Source of the DNA: Winogradskyella sp. PG-2
GTDB taxonomy: Bacteria; Bacteroidota; Bacteroidia; Flavobacteriales; Flavobacteriaceae
NCBI RefSeq assembly: GCF_000828715.1
Contig: NZ_AP014583.1
Location: forward strand, 928,001-992,000
Reading direction: 5' to 3'
DNA: 64,000 bases
Shown here: positions 8,166 through 17,500 of the stretch, in pieces
Position numbering within the stretch: position 1 is the stretch's first letter
Layout: each line of letters starts with the position of its first letter
The notes under the pieces: generated by a model
What the model saw: the letters and a program-made list of their open reading frames with translations, nothing else
The model's database searches: none
What the model was told of the DNA's origin: nothing
Made by a program: the position numbers and the translations under genes

Positions 8166-8900
8166 TTATTTAAAATAAGATAACAAATCAGACTTTTTAG
8201 AAGCAGAGACCATAATCTCTTTACCATTACTTAAAACCACACTTCCACCTTTACCTTTTACATATTTCACCACTTCATTGACGTTCACCAAATAACTTTT
8301 ATGAACTCTAGCAAAATTAGCATCTTTTAGGCTTTCTTCTATATACTTTAAAGTTTTGCTCACTAACTTCTTTTTATTAGTATTTAAGAATATTTCTGTA
8401 TAATTATCATCAGCTTTGCAATACATAATATCGGCTGTTTCTATAACCTCAAATCCATCTTGTTGTGGAATGGTAATTTTACCATTAACCGAGTTTGTTT
8501 TTGGTACCAAAACCTGGTCTTGTAATGCATCTTCCTTAACTCTAATTTCAGTAACATAATCTACAGCTTTTATTAAATCATCAATAGAAATTGGTTTCAT
8601 TAAATAATAGGAAGCGTGAGCATTTAAAGCTTCAATAGCATAATGATTGTAGGCTGTAACAAATATGGTTTCAAAATTAATATCGCCAACTTTGTCTAAT
8701 AAATCAAAAGCATTTCCATAGGGCATTTCTACATCTAAAAACACAACATCTAAATCATTATTTCTAATTAAAACTAGCGCATCTTCTACATTCGCTGCTT
8801 CACCAACAATTGAAATATTTGGGCAGTATTTAGTGAGATAATTTCTTAAAATCTCTCTACTCTTTTCTTCATCTTCTACTAAAATGGCATTTAACTTCAT
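8166..8900 (-). CDS. LytTR-family response regulator
   Basis: Two-domain regulator of 244 aa. Receiver domain 1-120 with acidic pair E9/D10, phosphoacceptor Asp56 (VVFLDVEMP), Thr in FVTAYN and Lys in YLMKPIS. LytTR DNA-binding domain about 140-244 (EVIETADIMYCKADDNYTEIF, FARVHKSYLVNV, VVLSNGKEIMVS). It starts 2 nt after the histidine kinase stop, so the two are surely a cognate pair. LytTR proteins bind pairs of ~9-bp direct repeats about one or two helical turns apart; such a pair lies upstream of the kinase gene at 11192-11221. Confidence 0.94.
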   Translation of the reverse strand: MKLNAILVEDEEKSREILRNYLTKYCPNISIVGEAANVEDALVLIRNNDLDVVFLDVEMPYGNAFDLLDKVGDINFETIFVTAYNHYAIEALNAHASYYLMKPISIDDLIKAVDYVTEIRVKEDALQDQVLVPKTNSVNGKITIPQQDGFEVIETADIMYCKADDNYTEIFLNTNKKKLVSKTLKYIEESLKDANFARVHKSYLVNVNEVVKYVKGKGGSVVLSNGKEIMVSASKKSDLLSYFK

Positions 8901-8902
8901 AA

Positions 8903-11071
8903 TTAATCCTTTTTTAATGTCACCACAACCTTTGTCCCTGCATCTTCTGACTCTTGAAAATCTTCAATGGTAACATCAACCTTATCTTTATACATTTCAT
9001 TTAAAATAGCGACACGCTTTTTAATATTGTTCATGCCCTTAGAATTTTGCTTTTTCTGATGTTCCGTTTTTAAAGCTTTAGAGCGTGCTCTACCAATACC
9101 ATCATCAGTAATCGTAATAGTCAATTCGTTTTTGGTTCTCGGCTGTATATTAATATTTAAATGTCCCTTCTCTGTTTTGTAGCGCAATCCATGCCAAACC
9201 GCATTCTCTATATAAGGTTGCAATAACATTGGTGGTATTTGAAACTCTTCAACATTAATTGATTCATCCACATCTATTGTATAATCAAACTTATCTTGAA
9301 ATCTAAAATGCTCTAATTTCGTATACAAATCTAGTAATTCAACTTCTTTTTTAAGTGGAATAAAATCCTCTTCACTATTCTCTAAAACCGAACGCATTAA
9401 ATGAGAAAAATCTGATAAATATTTATTTGCTGTTCGTTCATCATTTGATGCTATAAAGCTATTCACTGAGTTTAACGCATTGAAAATAAAATGCGGATTC
9501 ATTTGGCTTCGTAAAGATTTAAGAGCCAAGAGATTATTTGCCAATTTTTGTTGCTTAATATATTTAAACATAAAGTAAGCCGTAACCAAAAGCAACACTA
9601 GACCACTAATAAGTGAGTAAATAATTAATTTCTGACTTTTGTTTTGTTCTTGTGTTAAATCATACTTACTCTTAGACAGAGCTCTATCACTTTCTAATAA
9701 AGTTTTTCTGTTTTGCAGCTCGGCAATATTTCTACTAAATCTGGCTGCTTGAGATATTTCTTGTTCTTTTTTCGCGTATAATTCGTCAACTATGTTTTCA
9801 TAATTTTCAATCATAGCTAATCCTTTTTCAGTATCACCTTTTTTGATAAGAGCTTCAGACAGTTTTCTTGATGCATCTTTTCCTACTACAAGGTCTCCTT
9901 TTTCATCTGCCTCTTTTCTACTCTTTTCTAAATATGGTATGGCGTCATCATTTCTATTTTGCATAATTAAAGCATTACCAATTTTATAGTTCTGCTTTTG
10001 TGAAGTAATAGCACTTTCATTAGAAATAACAGAATCCCGCTCTATCTCTTTAATATCATTTATTATTTCCTTTCGTAATTCTATCTCGCTTTCGTAATCC
10101 TGATTATCACTATTAAACTCTGCCACTTTTACTTTCTCTTCAATAGCTCTTGTCCTATTTTCTTTTTCAGCTAAATTCAGAGAATTATTAAAGTAAAAAT
10201 TTGCCTTGCTCTTTTCCCCTTGTTCATTATACGCTTGAGCAATTTTAGAATTTAAGTCGGTAACTTTTGGAGCTATTAGATGCTTGTTTGCTACCTCAAG
10301 CCCTTCTTGATAAGATGTAATAGCTTTAGGAATGTTATTGATTTTTAAATTAGCGTCTCCAATACCTTCGTGTAAACTTGCTTTTTCATAGTTAGACAAA
10401 TCCTTTTCATTTAAATTTTCATAAGTAGATATACTTTTTTGAAAATCGCCATTATTTTGGTAAGCTTTTGCCAATTTTAACTTAGCAGATGGAGTTTCAA
10501 AATTTTGAATACTAATTTTATAAGCAGAAATAGCTAAATCATATTGTTTCCAATGCATATAAATATCACCTAGCAACTCATGTGCTTGGGCACTTTGACT
10601 TGAAGTGTCATTTACGCTTAGCGCATCACCTACAAATTTTATACTTTTTTCAGCATCAGATTTGAGATAGACATCTGCTGAATCAATCATTTCATTGAAA
10701 CGCTTCAGATTTCCGCTCAACTTTGATCGTCCATCAAATTTATCTTCATCTACAACTTTTATAGTAATACGTTCATTAGATTGTACTGTGTGATAAATCG
10801 TTTCAAAATCATCATGACTTATTATGAGTTCATCACCAATTTTTGCTCTAATAGTAAACGTACCATCAAAACTAGTTGTAGTATACCTACCACCATTTAC
10901 GAGTATCTCCGCATCTCTATAGGGTTTGTAAGTCCCTTTTTCATAAACGGATCCCCTTATGCTAAATACTGTTTCTTCAAATTTCTTTGAGACCACTCTA
11001 TCTTGTCCATAGATAGAAAAACTGAGTATACAGAAACCTAATAATGTTATAAATGTCTTTAATATTTTCAC
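8903..11071 (-). CDS. LytS-type sensor histidine kinase with carboxypeptidase-like and TPR sensor region
   Basis: 722-residue inner-membrane kinase. In order: signal peptide (MKILKTFITLLGFCILSFS); a carboxypeptidase-regulatory-like beta-sandwich about 33-100 (SVYEKGTYKPYRDAEILVNG); periplasmic TPR array about 125-440 (AHELLGDIYMHWKQYDLAIS and others); one transmembrane helix about 480-505; then His_kinase domain with phospho-His in MNPHFIFNAL and HATPase with LLQPYIENAVWHGL and DDGIGR. This is the 5TM-less, TPR-bearing LytS class common in Bacteroidota. The ligand is unknown; TPRs suggest protein sensing. First gene of the kinase-regulator-anhydrase operon. Confidence 0.93.
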   Translation of the reverse strand: MKILKTFITLLGFCILSFSIYGQDRVVSKKFEETVFSIRGSVYEKGTYKPYRDAEILVNGGRYTTTSFDGTFTIRAKIGDELIISHDDFETIYHTVQSNERITIKVVDEDKFDGRSKLSGNLKRFNEMIDSADVYLKSDAEKSIKFVGDALSVNDTSSQSAQAHELLGDIYMHWKQYDLAISAYKISIQNFETPSAKLKLAKAYQNNGDFQKSISTYENLNEKDLSNYEKASLHEGIGDANLKINNIPKAITSYQEGLEVANKHLIAPKVTDLNSKIAQAYNEQGEKSKANFYFNNSLNLAEKENRTRAIEEKVKVAEFNSDNQDYESEIELRKEIINDIKEIERDSVISNESAITSQKQNYKIGNALIMQNRNDDAIPYLEKSRKEADEKGDLVVGKDASRKLSEALIKKGDTEKGLAMIENYENIVDELYAKKEQEISQAARFSRNIAELQNRKTLLESDRALSKSKYDLTQEQNKSQKLIIYSLISGLVLLLVTAYFMFKYIKQQKLANNLLALKSLRSQMNPHFIFNALNSVNSFIASNDERTANKYLSDFSHLMRSVLENSEEDFIPLKKEVELLDLYTKLEHFRFQDKFDYTIDVDESINVEEFQIPPMLLQPYIENAVWHGLRYKTEKGHLNINIQPRTKNELTITITDDGIGRARSKALKTEHQKKQNSKGMNNIKKRVAILNEMYKDKVDVTIEDFQESEDAGTKVVVTLKKD

Positions 11072-11191
11072 TTATTATAATAAATAATTGGATTAAACTT
11101 ACATACTTTATTTGGTTTGCAAAAATTGACAATTAACAATTATGGCCCAATTACCATAAAAAAGCCCATGTTACTAAAATAGTATTCCACT

Positions 11192-11221
11192 TCACTCATT
11201 GATATACACATGTCACTCATT
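11192..11221. promoter_or_regulatory. Candidate LytTR operator: two 9-bp direct repeats, 12-bp spacer
   Basis: TCACTCATT occurs at 11192-11200 and again exactly at 11213-11221, a 21-bp periodicity (two helical turns). Known LytTR regulators such as YpdB bind repeat pairs of about 10 bp at the same periodicity. The site lies in the divergent gap between the kinase gene (start 11071) and the SIMPL-like gene (start 11286), so it could control either. Binding by the regulator at 8166-8900 is inference. Confidence 0.5.
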
Positions 11222-11285
11222 CTGATTTTTAATTAAAGTTAATTCAATTGAGCTTTACAGCATTAATCAAAAAACATAAATCAAA

Positions 11286-12317
11286 ATGAAAAAAAGCAAT
11301 TTAGCATTTATGCTAATCATTCTTTGCTGTTGTTTTTTAACAGCTCAGCATAAAGGAAATTACAACCAAATCACAAGAGACATTTCTCGTCAGAATATTT
11401 TAACTTCTGGGAATGCTCAGATTTATAACCCAACTGTTCAGCGCCAAATTCACAAAGTCTTACAAGCTAGTAACGTTGTAAAAATTGACGTAAAAGCACT
11501 TCAAAATGTAAGCGCTACCACTAGTACTGCAGTGTTTAATCTATCTCAGATTGGACCATCAGCAGAGGTCACTAATGATTTGATGAAAAAACGTATTGAC
11601 AGCATCAAAATGCAGTTAAATGCTAAAGGTATTTCTCAAAAAAATATTGCTATTGATGTCATTTCATTTATACCAATTTATGAAGTAGAAGTCACTAAAA
11701 AATTATTTAGCAAAACCTATACAGAGGTGCCAAAAGGTTTTGAATTACAGCAAAATATTCATATTCAATTCACCAAAACAAATCAATTTGAAGCTATTTT
11801 AGAAGCTTGCGCAAAAAGTGAAGTTTACAACCTTGTTAAAGTGGATTACTTTATTGAGAATATTCAGGAAGTTTATAAAAATCTTCAAGATCAACTTCTT
11901 AAACTCATAGAAGATAAAAAAACTTACTATAAAGTTTTAGGCTTTGATTTAGCTGAATACAATGTTGCTATTGCAGATGACAAATACTGTTATTTTCCAA
12001 AAGATTTTTATCAAAGCTACCAAGCCTATAATAGTGTGTCTTTCGATGCATTAAAAAAAGGGAAAGCAATTACTAGTGTTAAAAAACAAACGTCTTACTA
12101 TTACCAACCATTAACCTATGAAAGTTACGATGTGGTTATAAACCCTTCGATTCTAGAACCTGTCGTTCAAATTGGTATGAATATAAAACTGGTTTTCACT
12201 CCAAAACCTAAAGAGAAAAAACAACAACCTATTACCAAAACAGAAATAGATCATAAATACTATGTGATATCCCCAAATGGAACTATTGATGTAAAAGAAT
12301 TAAATACTAAAAATTAG
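11286..12317 (+). CDS. Secreted protein with SIMPL-like (DUF541-like) domain
   Basis: 343-residue protein with a signal peptide (LAFMLIILCCCFLTAQ). From about residue 80 to 300 it resembles the SIMPL/DUF541 fold: an opening helix with a GISQKNIAIDVISF turn, alternating strands (FELQQNIHIQFT), a helix pair (LEACAKSEVYNLVKVDYFIEN) and the repeated helix containing DQLLKLIEDKKTYYKVLGFDL. SIMPL proteins are periplasmic with no single known activity. The C-terminal ~40 residues are Lys/Pro rich. It stands alone downstream of the candidate LytTR operator and shortly before the broken VWA gene. Family assignment is tentative; otherwise it is a conserved hypothetical. Confidence 0.65.
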   Translation: MKKSNLAFMLIILCCCFLTAQHKGNYNQITRDISRQNILTSGNAQIYNPTVQRQIHKVLQASNVVKIDVKALQNVSATTSTAVFNLSQIGPSAEVTNDLMKKRIDSIKMQLNAKGISQKNIAIDVISFIPIYEVEVTKKLFSKTYTEVPKGFELQQNIHIQFTKTNQFEAILEACAKSEVYNLVKVDYFIENIQEVYKNLQDQLLKLIEDKKTYYKVLGFDLAEYNVAIADDKYCYFPKDFYQSYQAYNSVSFDALKKGKAITSVKKQTSYYYQPLTYESYDVVINPSILEPVVQIGMNIKLVFTPKPKEKKQQPITKTEIDHKYYVISPNGTIDVKELNTKN

Positions 12318-12353
12318 AGGTGAATAATGATATTATATAAAATTCGATATAGC

Positions 12354-13521
12354 ATGAAAACAAAAATTAAATTTTTAAACCTTGTAGTGAGTCTAACAAT
12401 AATGACAGCTTGCAATGCAAATTCTAAAACTAAAACACAAGATTTAGCAATTTCAGAAACTGTAATTGAAACTAAATCAAAATCTGAAAATCGAGAAATA
12501 AAAGTCGCCTTATTATTAGATACTAGTAATAGCATGGATGGTTTAATTGACCAAGCTAAAGCACAGCTTTGGGAAATTGTAAACGAATTGTCTTATGCCA
12601 AATGTGAAGACAAAAGTCCTAATCTAAAAATTGCTGTCTATGAATATGGTAATGATAATCTTAATGCTGAAGAAGGTTACTTAAGGCAGGTTATCACTTT
12701 TAGTAATGATTTAGATGAAATTTCAAAGTCGCTATTCTCATTAACAACAAATGGTGGGAATGAATTTTGCGGAAAAGTGATTACAACAGCTCTTAATCAG
12801 TTAGAATGGGGGGAAAGCGATAATTGATTTAAAGCTAATTTTTATTGCAGGGAACGAGCCTTATACACAAGGGAAAGTTAGTTATAAAGATGCTTCAAAA
12901 TTGGCACATAAAAATGATGTAACTGTAAACACTATTTTCTGTGGAGATTACAACCAAGGGATATCTAGCTATTGGAAAGAAGGTGCAGATTTAACGCATG
13001 GCAATTACATGGCTATAAATCATAATCAAGCCACAGTTCATGTAGCTTCCCTATATGACGATAAGATCTTAGAGTTGAATGAAAGACTCAATAAAACTTA
13101 TGTCGCTTATAGCAAAAAAGGGAGAGCAAAAATGGAAATGCAAGCTGAACAAGATTCTAATGCAATGAGTTATAACAAAGCAAACGCAGTAAGCAGAACG
13201 GTAAGTAAAAGCTCTCATTTGTATTTGAATAGTTCATGGGATTTAGTAGATGCTGAACAAGAAGCTAATTTCTCTTATGAAGATTTAGATGAGAAACAAT
13301 TACCCGAAGAATTAAAAGGTAAATCTAAAGCGGAAATTAAATCTTATGTTGAAAAAAAACGTAAAGAGCGTAAAATGCTTCAAAAAGACATTGCAAGTTT
13401 AAATTTAAAACGTCGAGATTATGTTTCAAAGCAAAATAAAACTAGTAATAATGGCCTCGAAAGCGCGATGATTAAAGCTCTAAAATTTCAAGCTGAAAAG
13501 AAAAATTATAAATGGGAATAA
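12354..13521 (+). pseudogene. VWA-domain lipoprotein interrupted by a single frameshift
   Basis: Two consecutive frames make one protein. The first (ATG 12354 to TGA 12825-12827) has a lipoprotein-like signal (SLTIMTAC) and a von Willebrand A MIDAS motif LLDTSNS. The second, +1 frame, continues with DLKLIFIAGNEPYTQG and runs to TAA at 13519-13521, ending in a long charged helical tail. Removing one T from AATTGATTT at about 12823-12829 joins them as ...ESDNDLKLIF. The rest of both parts is intact, so the lesion is either very recent or a sequence error. Start at 12354 is preferred over 12327 because it gives a clean signal sequence. Binding partner unknown. Confidence 0.82.
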
Positions 13522-13558
13522 AAAAGAAAGGCTCAATTTACATTGAGCCTTTCTTTTT
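13521..13558. terminator. Bidirectional terminator between VWA gene and porP
   Basis: A 17-bp near-perfect stem, AAAAAGAAAGGCTCAAT (13521-13537) with ATTGAGCCTTTCTTTTT (13542-13558), TTAC loop. A/T tracts on both sides let it serve both convergent genes; it overlaps the porP stop at 13557. Confidence 0.88.
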
Positions 13559-14573
13559 AATTTATTGCAGGACAGTTACACTCATACTTCTCACGTTTAC
13601 AATTAAAGTTATAACCTAAAGTTATTTGGTGAAAACCACCTGTATTGAAATTAATTGTATTGGCTTGATATGAATATGTATATGCAAACACAAACTGATT
13701 ATAATCTACACCAATAAATGGTGTTATATATTGTAATTTTTGGCTACTTACACCAGATCCACTGGCAAATTCTGCGCCATCTAAACTTCGTCTATAAGAT
13801 AAACCTCCCCAAACTTTACCAAAATCCATTTTCTTATAAGCCTTAGCGTTAATATCAATTGAAGATTCCTCTGTAGCATCTCTGTGCATAAACATTATAG
13901 AAGGTTCATATGTCCAATCACTACCAAACTTACCGAATGTATATCCTGCAGAAAACAAATAGGTTCTCAAGTTTTTAAATTGAAACTGATTATTTCCACG
14001 ATTCCAGTTGATACCCTCATTCTCCAAAATATTTTTAGCCGTAAAGTGAGCATAAAAATCTAAAAAGTGATAAGAAAAACCAAAGTCAACATTAAAATTT
14101 GTAGCACTTTGTTCAATTCCTGCAATAGCCTGATCAAACTCACCAGGAGCTAAAAACTCTGTTTCATCTAATTTGTACTGCAAAAATCCAGCACTTAAAC
14201 CAAAAGAAAGCATATTTAAATCTATCTCATTTCGTGAAAACATTAAGTGGTAAGCAAAAGTCGCATACCCACCAACTGTAGAATGATATCCATTAGAATC
14301 ATTAAAAAGAATTCCACCAAGTCCAACTGGTGTATCCCCTAATTTTCCATTCATACTTACAGTTTGCAAGCTAGGAGCATCATCAACACCAAACCATTGT
14401 TGTCTGGCTGTTAATCTAACTTTAGCACAATTTGCAACACCAGCCATTGAAGGATGAATTAAGTAATAATTATCAGTTAAATAATCCGAATAAATCGGAA
14501 TACCCTCTTGCGCAAAACTAAAATTTGCTACAAAAGCTATAAATGCTACTAAACAAAACTTTTTTAATCTCAT
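13557..14573 (-). CDS. PorP/SprF family type IX secretion membrane protein
   Basis: 338-residue outer-membrane beta-barrel of the PorP/SprF family. Signal peptide (LVAFIAFVANFSFAQ), then the hallmark opening IPIYSDYLTDNYYLIHPSMAGVA followed by ARQQWFGVDDAPSLQTVSMNG and a series of amphipathic strands. SprF-type proteins are needed to export or anchor cargo carrying type B C-terminal sorting domains. The gene sits 6 nt after such a cargo gene on the same strand, the usual pairing. The C-terminus has an unusual cysteine cluster (NFNCKREKYECNCP). Confidence 0.93.
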   Translation of the reverse strand: MRLKKFCLVAFIAFVANFSFAQEGIPIYSDYLTDNYYLIHPSMAGVANCAKVRLTARQQWFGVDDAPSLQTVSMNGKLGDTPVGLGGILFNDSNGYHSTVGGYATFAYHLMFSRNEIDLNMLSFGLSAGFLQYKLDETEFLAPGEFDQAIAGIEQSATNFNVDFGFSYHFLDFYAHFTAKNILENEGINWNRGNNQFQFKNLRTYLFSAGYTFGKFGSDWTYEPSIMFMHRDATEESSIDINAKAYKKMDFGKVWGGLSYRRSLDGAEFASGSGVSSQKLQYITPFIGVDYNQFVFAYTYSYQANTINFNTGGFHQITLGYNFNCKREKYECNCPAIN

Positions 14574-14579
14574 AATTAT

Positions 14580-17500
14580 TTATCGTTTCAGGGTAAAATG
14601 GGCTTTAAATTCTTTTTGGTTACCATTAATAGGTTCGTTATAAATAACTGTAAACCAGTAATCACTTGTTGGCATTAAACTACCATTAAATGTTCCATCC
14701 CAACCCGATCCTGTCGGACTGAGTTGTTTCAGTAATTTTCCATAACGGTCAAATATATAAATTTTTGCACTACTTCCAATACCTTCTATATTCCAAGTAT
14801 CATGGTTTCCATCTCCATTTGGTGTAAAGTATAATGGATAATCTATTACTTGTACTTCTACACTGACTAATCCACAACCAATCTTATCGCGTGCTGTGAT
14901 TATACGTATCCCTGAGGATACATTGGTAAACACACCACTATCTTGCCATGGACCATTATCTAAACTGTATTCATAATCACCGATTCCAGTAGCAACTGCT
15001 TCTATAACGTTATTATCACCAAATAGTTGTGTTACCACTTCTGCTGTTAAACTTGGTGGTGCACTTTCTATCACTTCTGTGCTATCCATATTAACACAAC
15101 TTGTAACACTCGATGTACTTATATCTGTAACGATAACACTATATGTTCCACCTTGGGTTGGCGCTAAACTAGATCCTGTTTCTGTTGGAAGGATAGCCCC
15201 ATTGTAACTCCATTCAAAACTATAATCCGTTTCTGATAAGCCTGTGTCTAATACTGGACTACTTAATACTTCTGTACCATTGGTATCAATACATAAGATA
15301 TAACTGTCTTCTAAATCAAATTCTGGTAATGGATTTACCTGTAAGGTTAACTCGGCTACTTCAAAACAAATTGATCCATCAACTTGGTTATCAAACACTC
15401 CATCATTGGTAATATCTACTGGGTCTCCTTGTCCGTCTCCATCTACATCTACAAAATCTATAAAACCATCAGCATTGGTGTCTATAGCATCTGAGATACC
15501 GTCTCCATCGACATCAATCAAATCAAACACCCCATCTGCATCTGCATCATAAGTATCTATAGTGCCATCCCCATCTAAATCTAAGCCTGTTGCCAGACCT
15601 GCTAAATCTAAGTTAATCGAGATCACTGTTAACGTGTTATTATCTACTCTTGCATAAATCACCTGTGGATTTACGATATTCTCGTACAGGTTAGGTAATG
15701 GGTTTACATTTAAATTCGCATCGTCCTCTGTTGCATAATAAGTGACTATATAATTCGCTGGATCTTGACCGTCTAATACTTCTGGGTCGCGAGTTGCTAA
15801 ATCAAATTGTACACTGTCATTTGATGGGTTTCCATCAGTCCCCATATTATCATCACACTCCTCATACACAATAGCTTCCATATCTGGATTGGCCTGCGCA
15901 GCTTCATCCACTTGGATATTAAAACGTTGTGTACTAATCGAACAACCTGTTACTGTATTGGTTATCGTTACAAAAATCTCTTGTGGATTTGTAAGATTAG
16001 TATAAGGGCTTACTAAGGCATTCATCTCTGCTTCTGCATCTAATAAACTCTCATGATAGGTCACTACAAACTCCATTGGGTCTTGACCATTTAAGACTTC
16101 TGCATCCTTAGTTGTTAAATCAAAACTATCGATACCATCAGTATTTAATTCACATTGTATAAAGTCTGTTACTGCTATTACTGCTGGTAGTGGATTTACG
16201 ATGAGCGCAAAATCAACTATGGTATAACAGCCTGTAACATCATTGGTTACTCTTACGTAAATCGTTTGTGGTGTTTGTGTATTGGTATAGTTTATTGGAT
16301 CTAGTATTGGATTACTACCTGAGTCTGCATCTTCTGGTGTTTCATGATACGTCGGTGTAACTCCAACTTCACCATTTAATAGCAGTATCTCATTTTCTGT
16401 TAAGTCAAAGACTTCTTCCCCATCTCCTGTATTGATATCGTCACATAACACTAAATCTGGTAGTATATCCGTTGGAGTTGGATTAGGTAATACTCTAATG
16501 GTCATTGTAGTGAAGTCCACACAACCTGTATCTGTATCGGTTACCACTACGTACAAAGTTTGTGGGTTTTGTGGTAAACCTCCTATGGACGTATTTGTAT
16601 ATTGGGTTGGGTCTGGTATCGCATTCATCTGCGACTGAGCATCTGCATCAGTCTCATAATAATCTACAGACCAACTGGCATTACCTCCTGTGATCTCTGC
16701 GTCTTTTAACGTCAAATCAAAAGTCGTCATCTCATCTCCTGGGGATTCCCCTAAATCATCACAATCCTCTAATGGTGTTGGTTGCACTGCTACTGGTGGT
16801 AATTCTACTTGTAACTCAAACTCTCCTGTATCTTGACAACCTGTTGTTGGATTGAATAACCTCACATAGATAACCTGTGGGTTCATTGTATTGGTATAGT
16901 TACCTACATTAATGATTGCACTATTACCTGCTTCTGCTGCGGCTGCGCTCAAATGATAGGTCAATATAACGTCTGTTGCACTTTGAGTGCCTAAAATCTC
17001 TGATGCTTTGGTTGTTAAATCAAATTGAGTCATCCCATTAGCATCATCATCACACAACACATAAGGTGCTATATCTGTTGGTACTTCTGGCGATGGAACT
17101 ACAATTAACTCTAACGTATTTAAGGTGAGACTATAACAACCTGTGATGGTGTTCTCTGATCGTACATAAATCATTTGACTGTTCGCCATAATGTTAGTAT
17201 ATAAGCCTGTGATTGGATTATCACCTAGGTTAGCTTCTTCTTCCGTTTCATGGTAACTAATCACAACATCTAACTCACCATTTATAATTTCTATGGTGCG
17301 TTGCTCTAAATCAAATTCTGCAAAACCATCATTATCATCATCACAAACTTCTATAGGGTCTGGATCTGGTTCTGGTGATGGAATTGGATCTACACGTAAG
17401 GTTAATGTAATGGTGCTATAACAACCTGTATCATCGTTCTCTGCTCTTACATAAATCGTCTGTGCATTACTCGTATTGGTATATGAACTCCCTATTGGGC

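Noticed and set aside
12327..12353. Earlier ATG start for the VWA gene
   Set aside because: It would put nine residues ahead of a clear lipoprotein signal beginning at 12354.
12800..12830. Programmed frameshift in the VWA gene
   Set aside because: The required shift is at AAT-TGA with no slippery heptamer or known stimulatory signal, and such genes are normally uninterrupted; kept only as a remote option.
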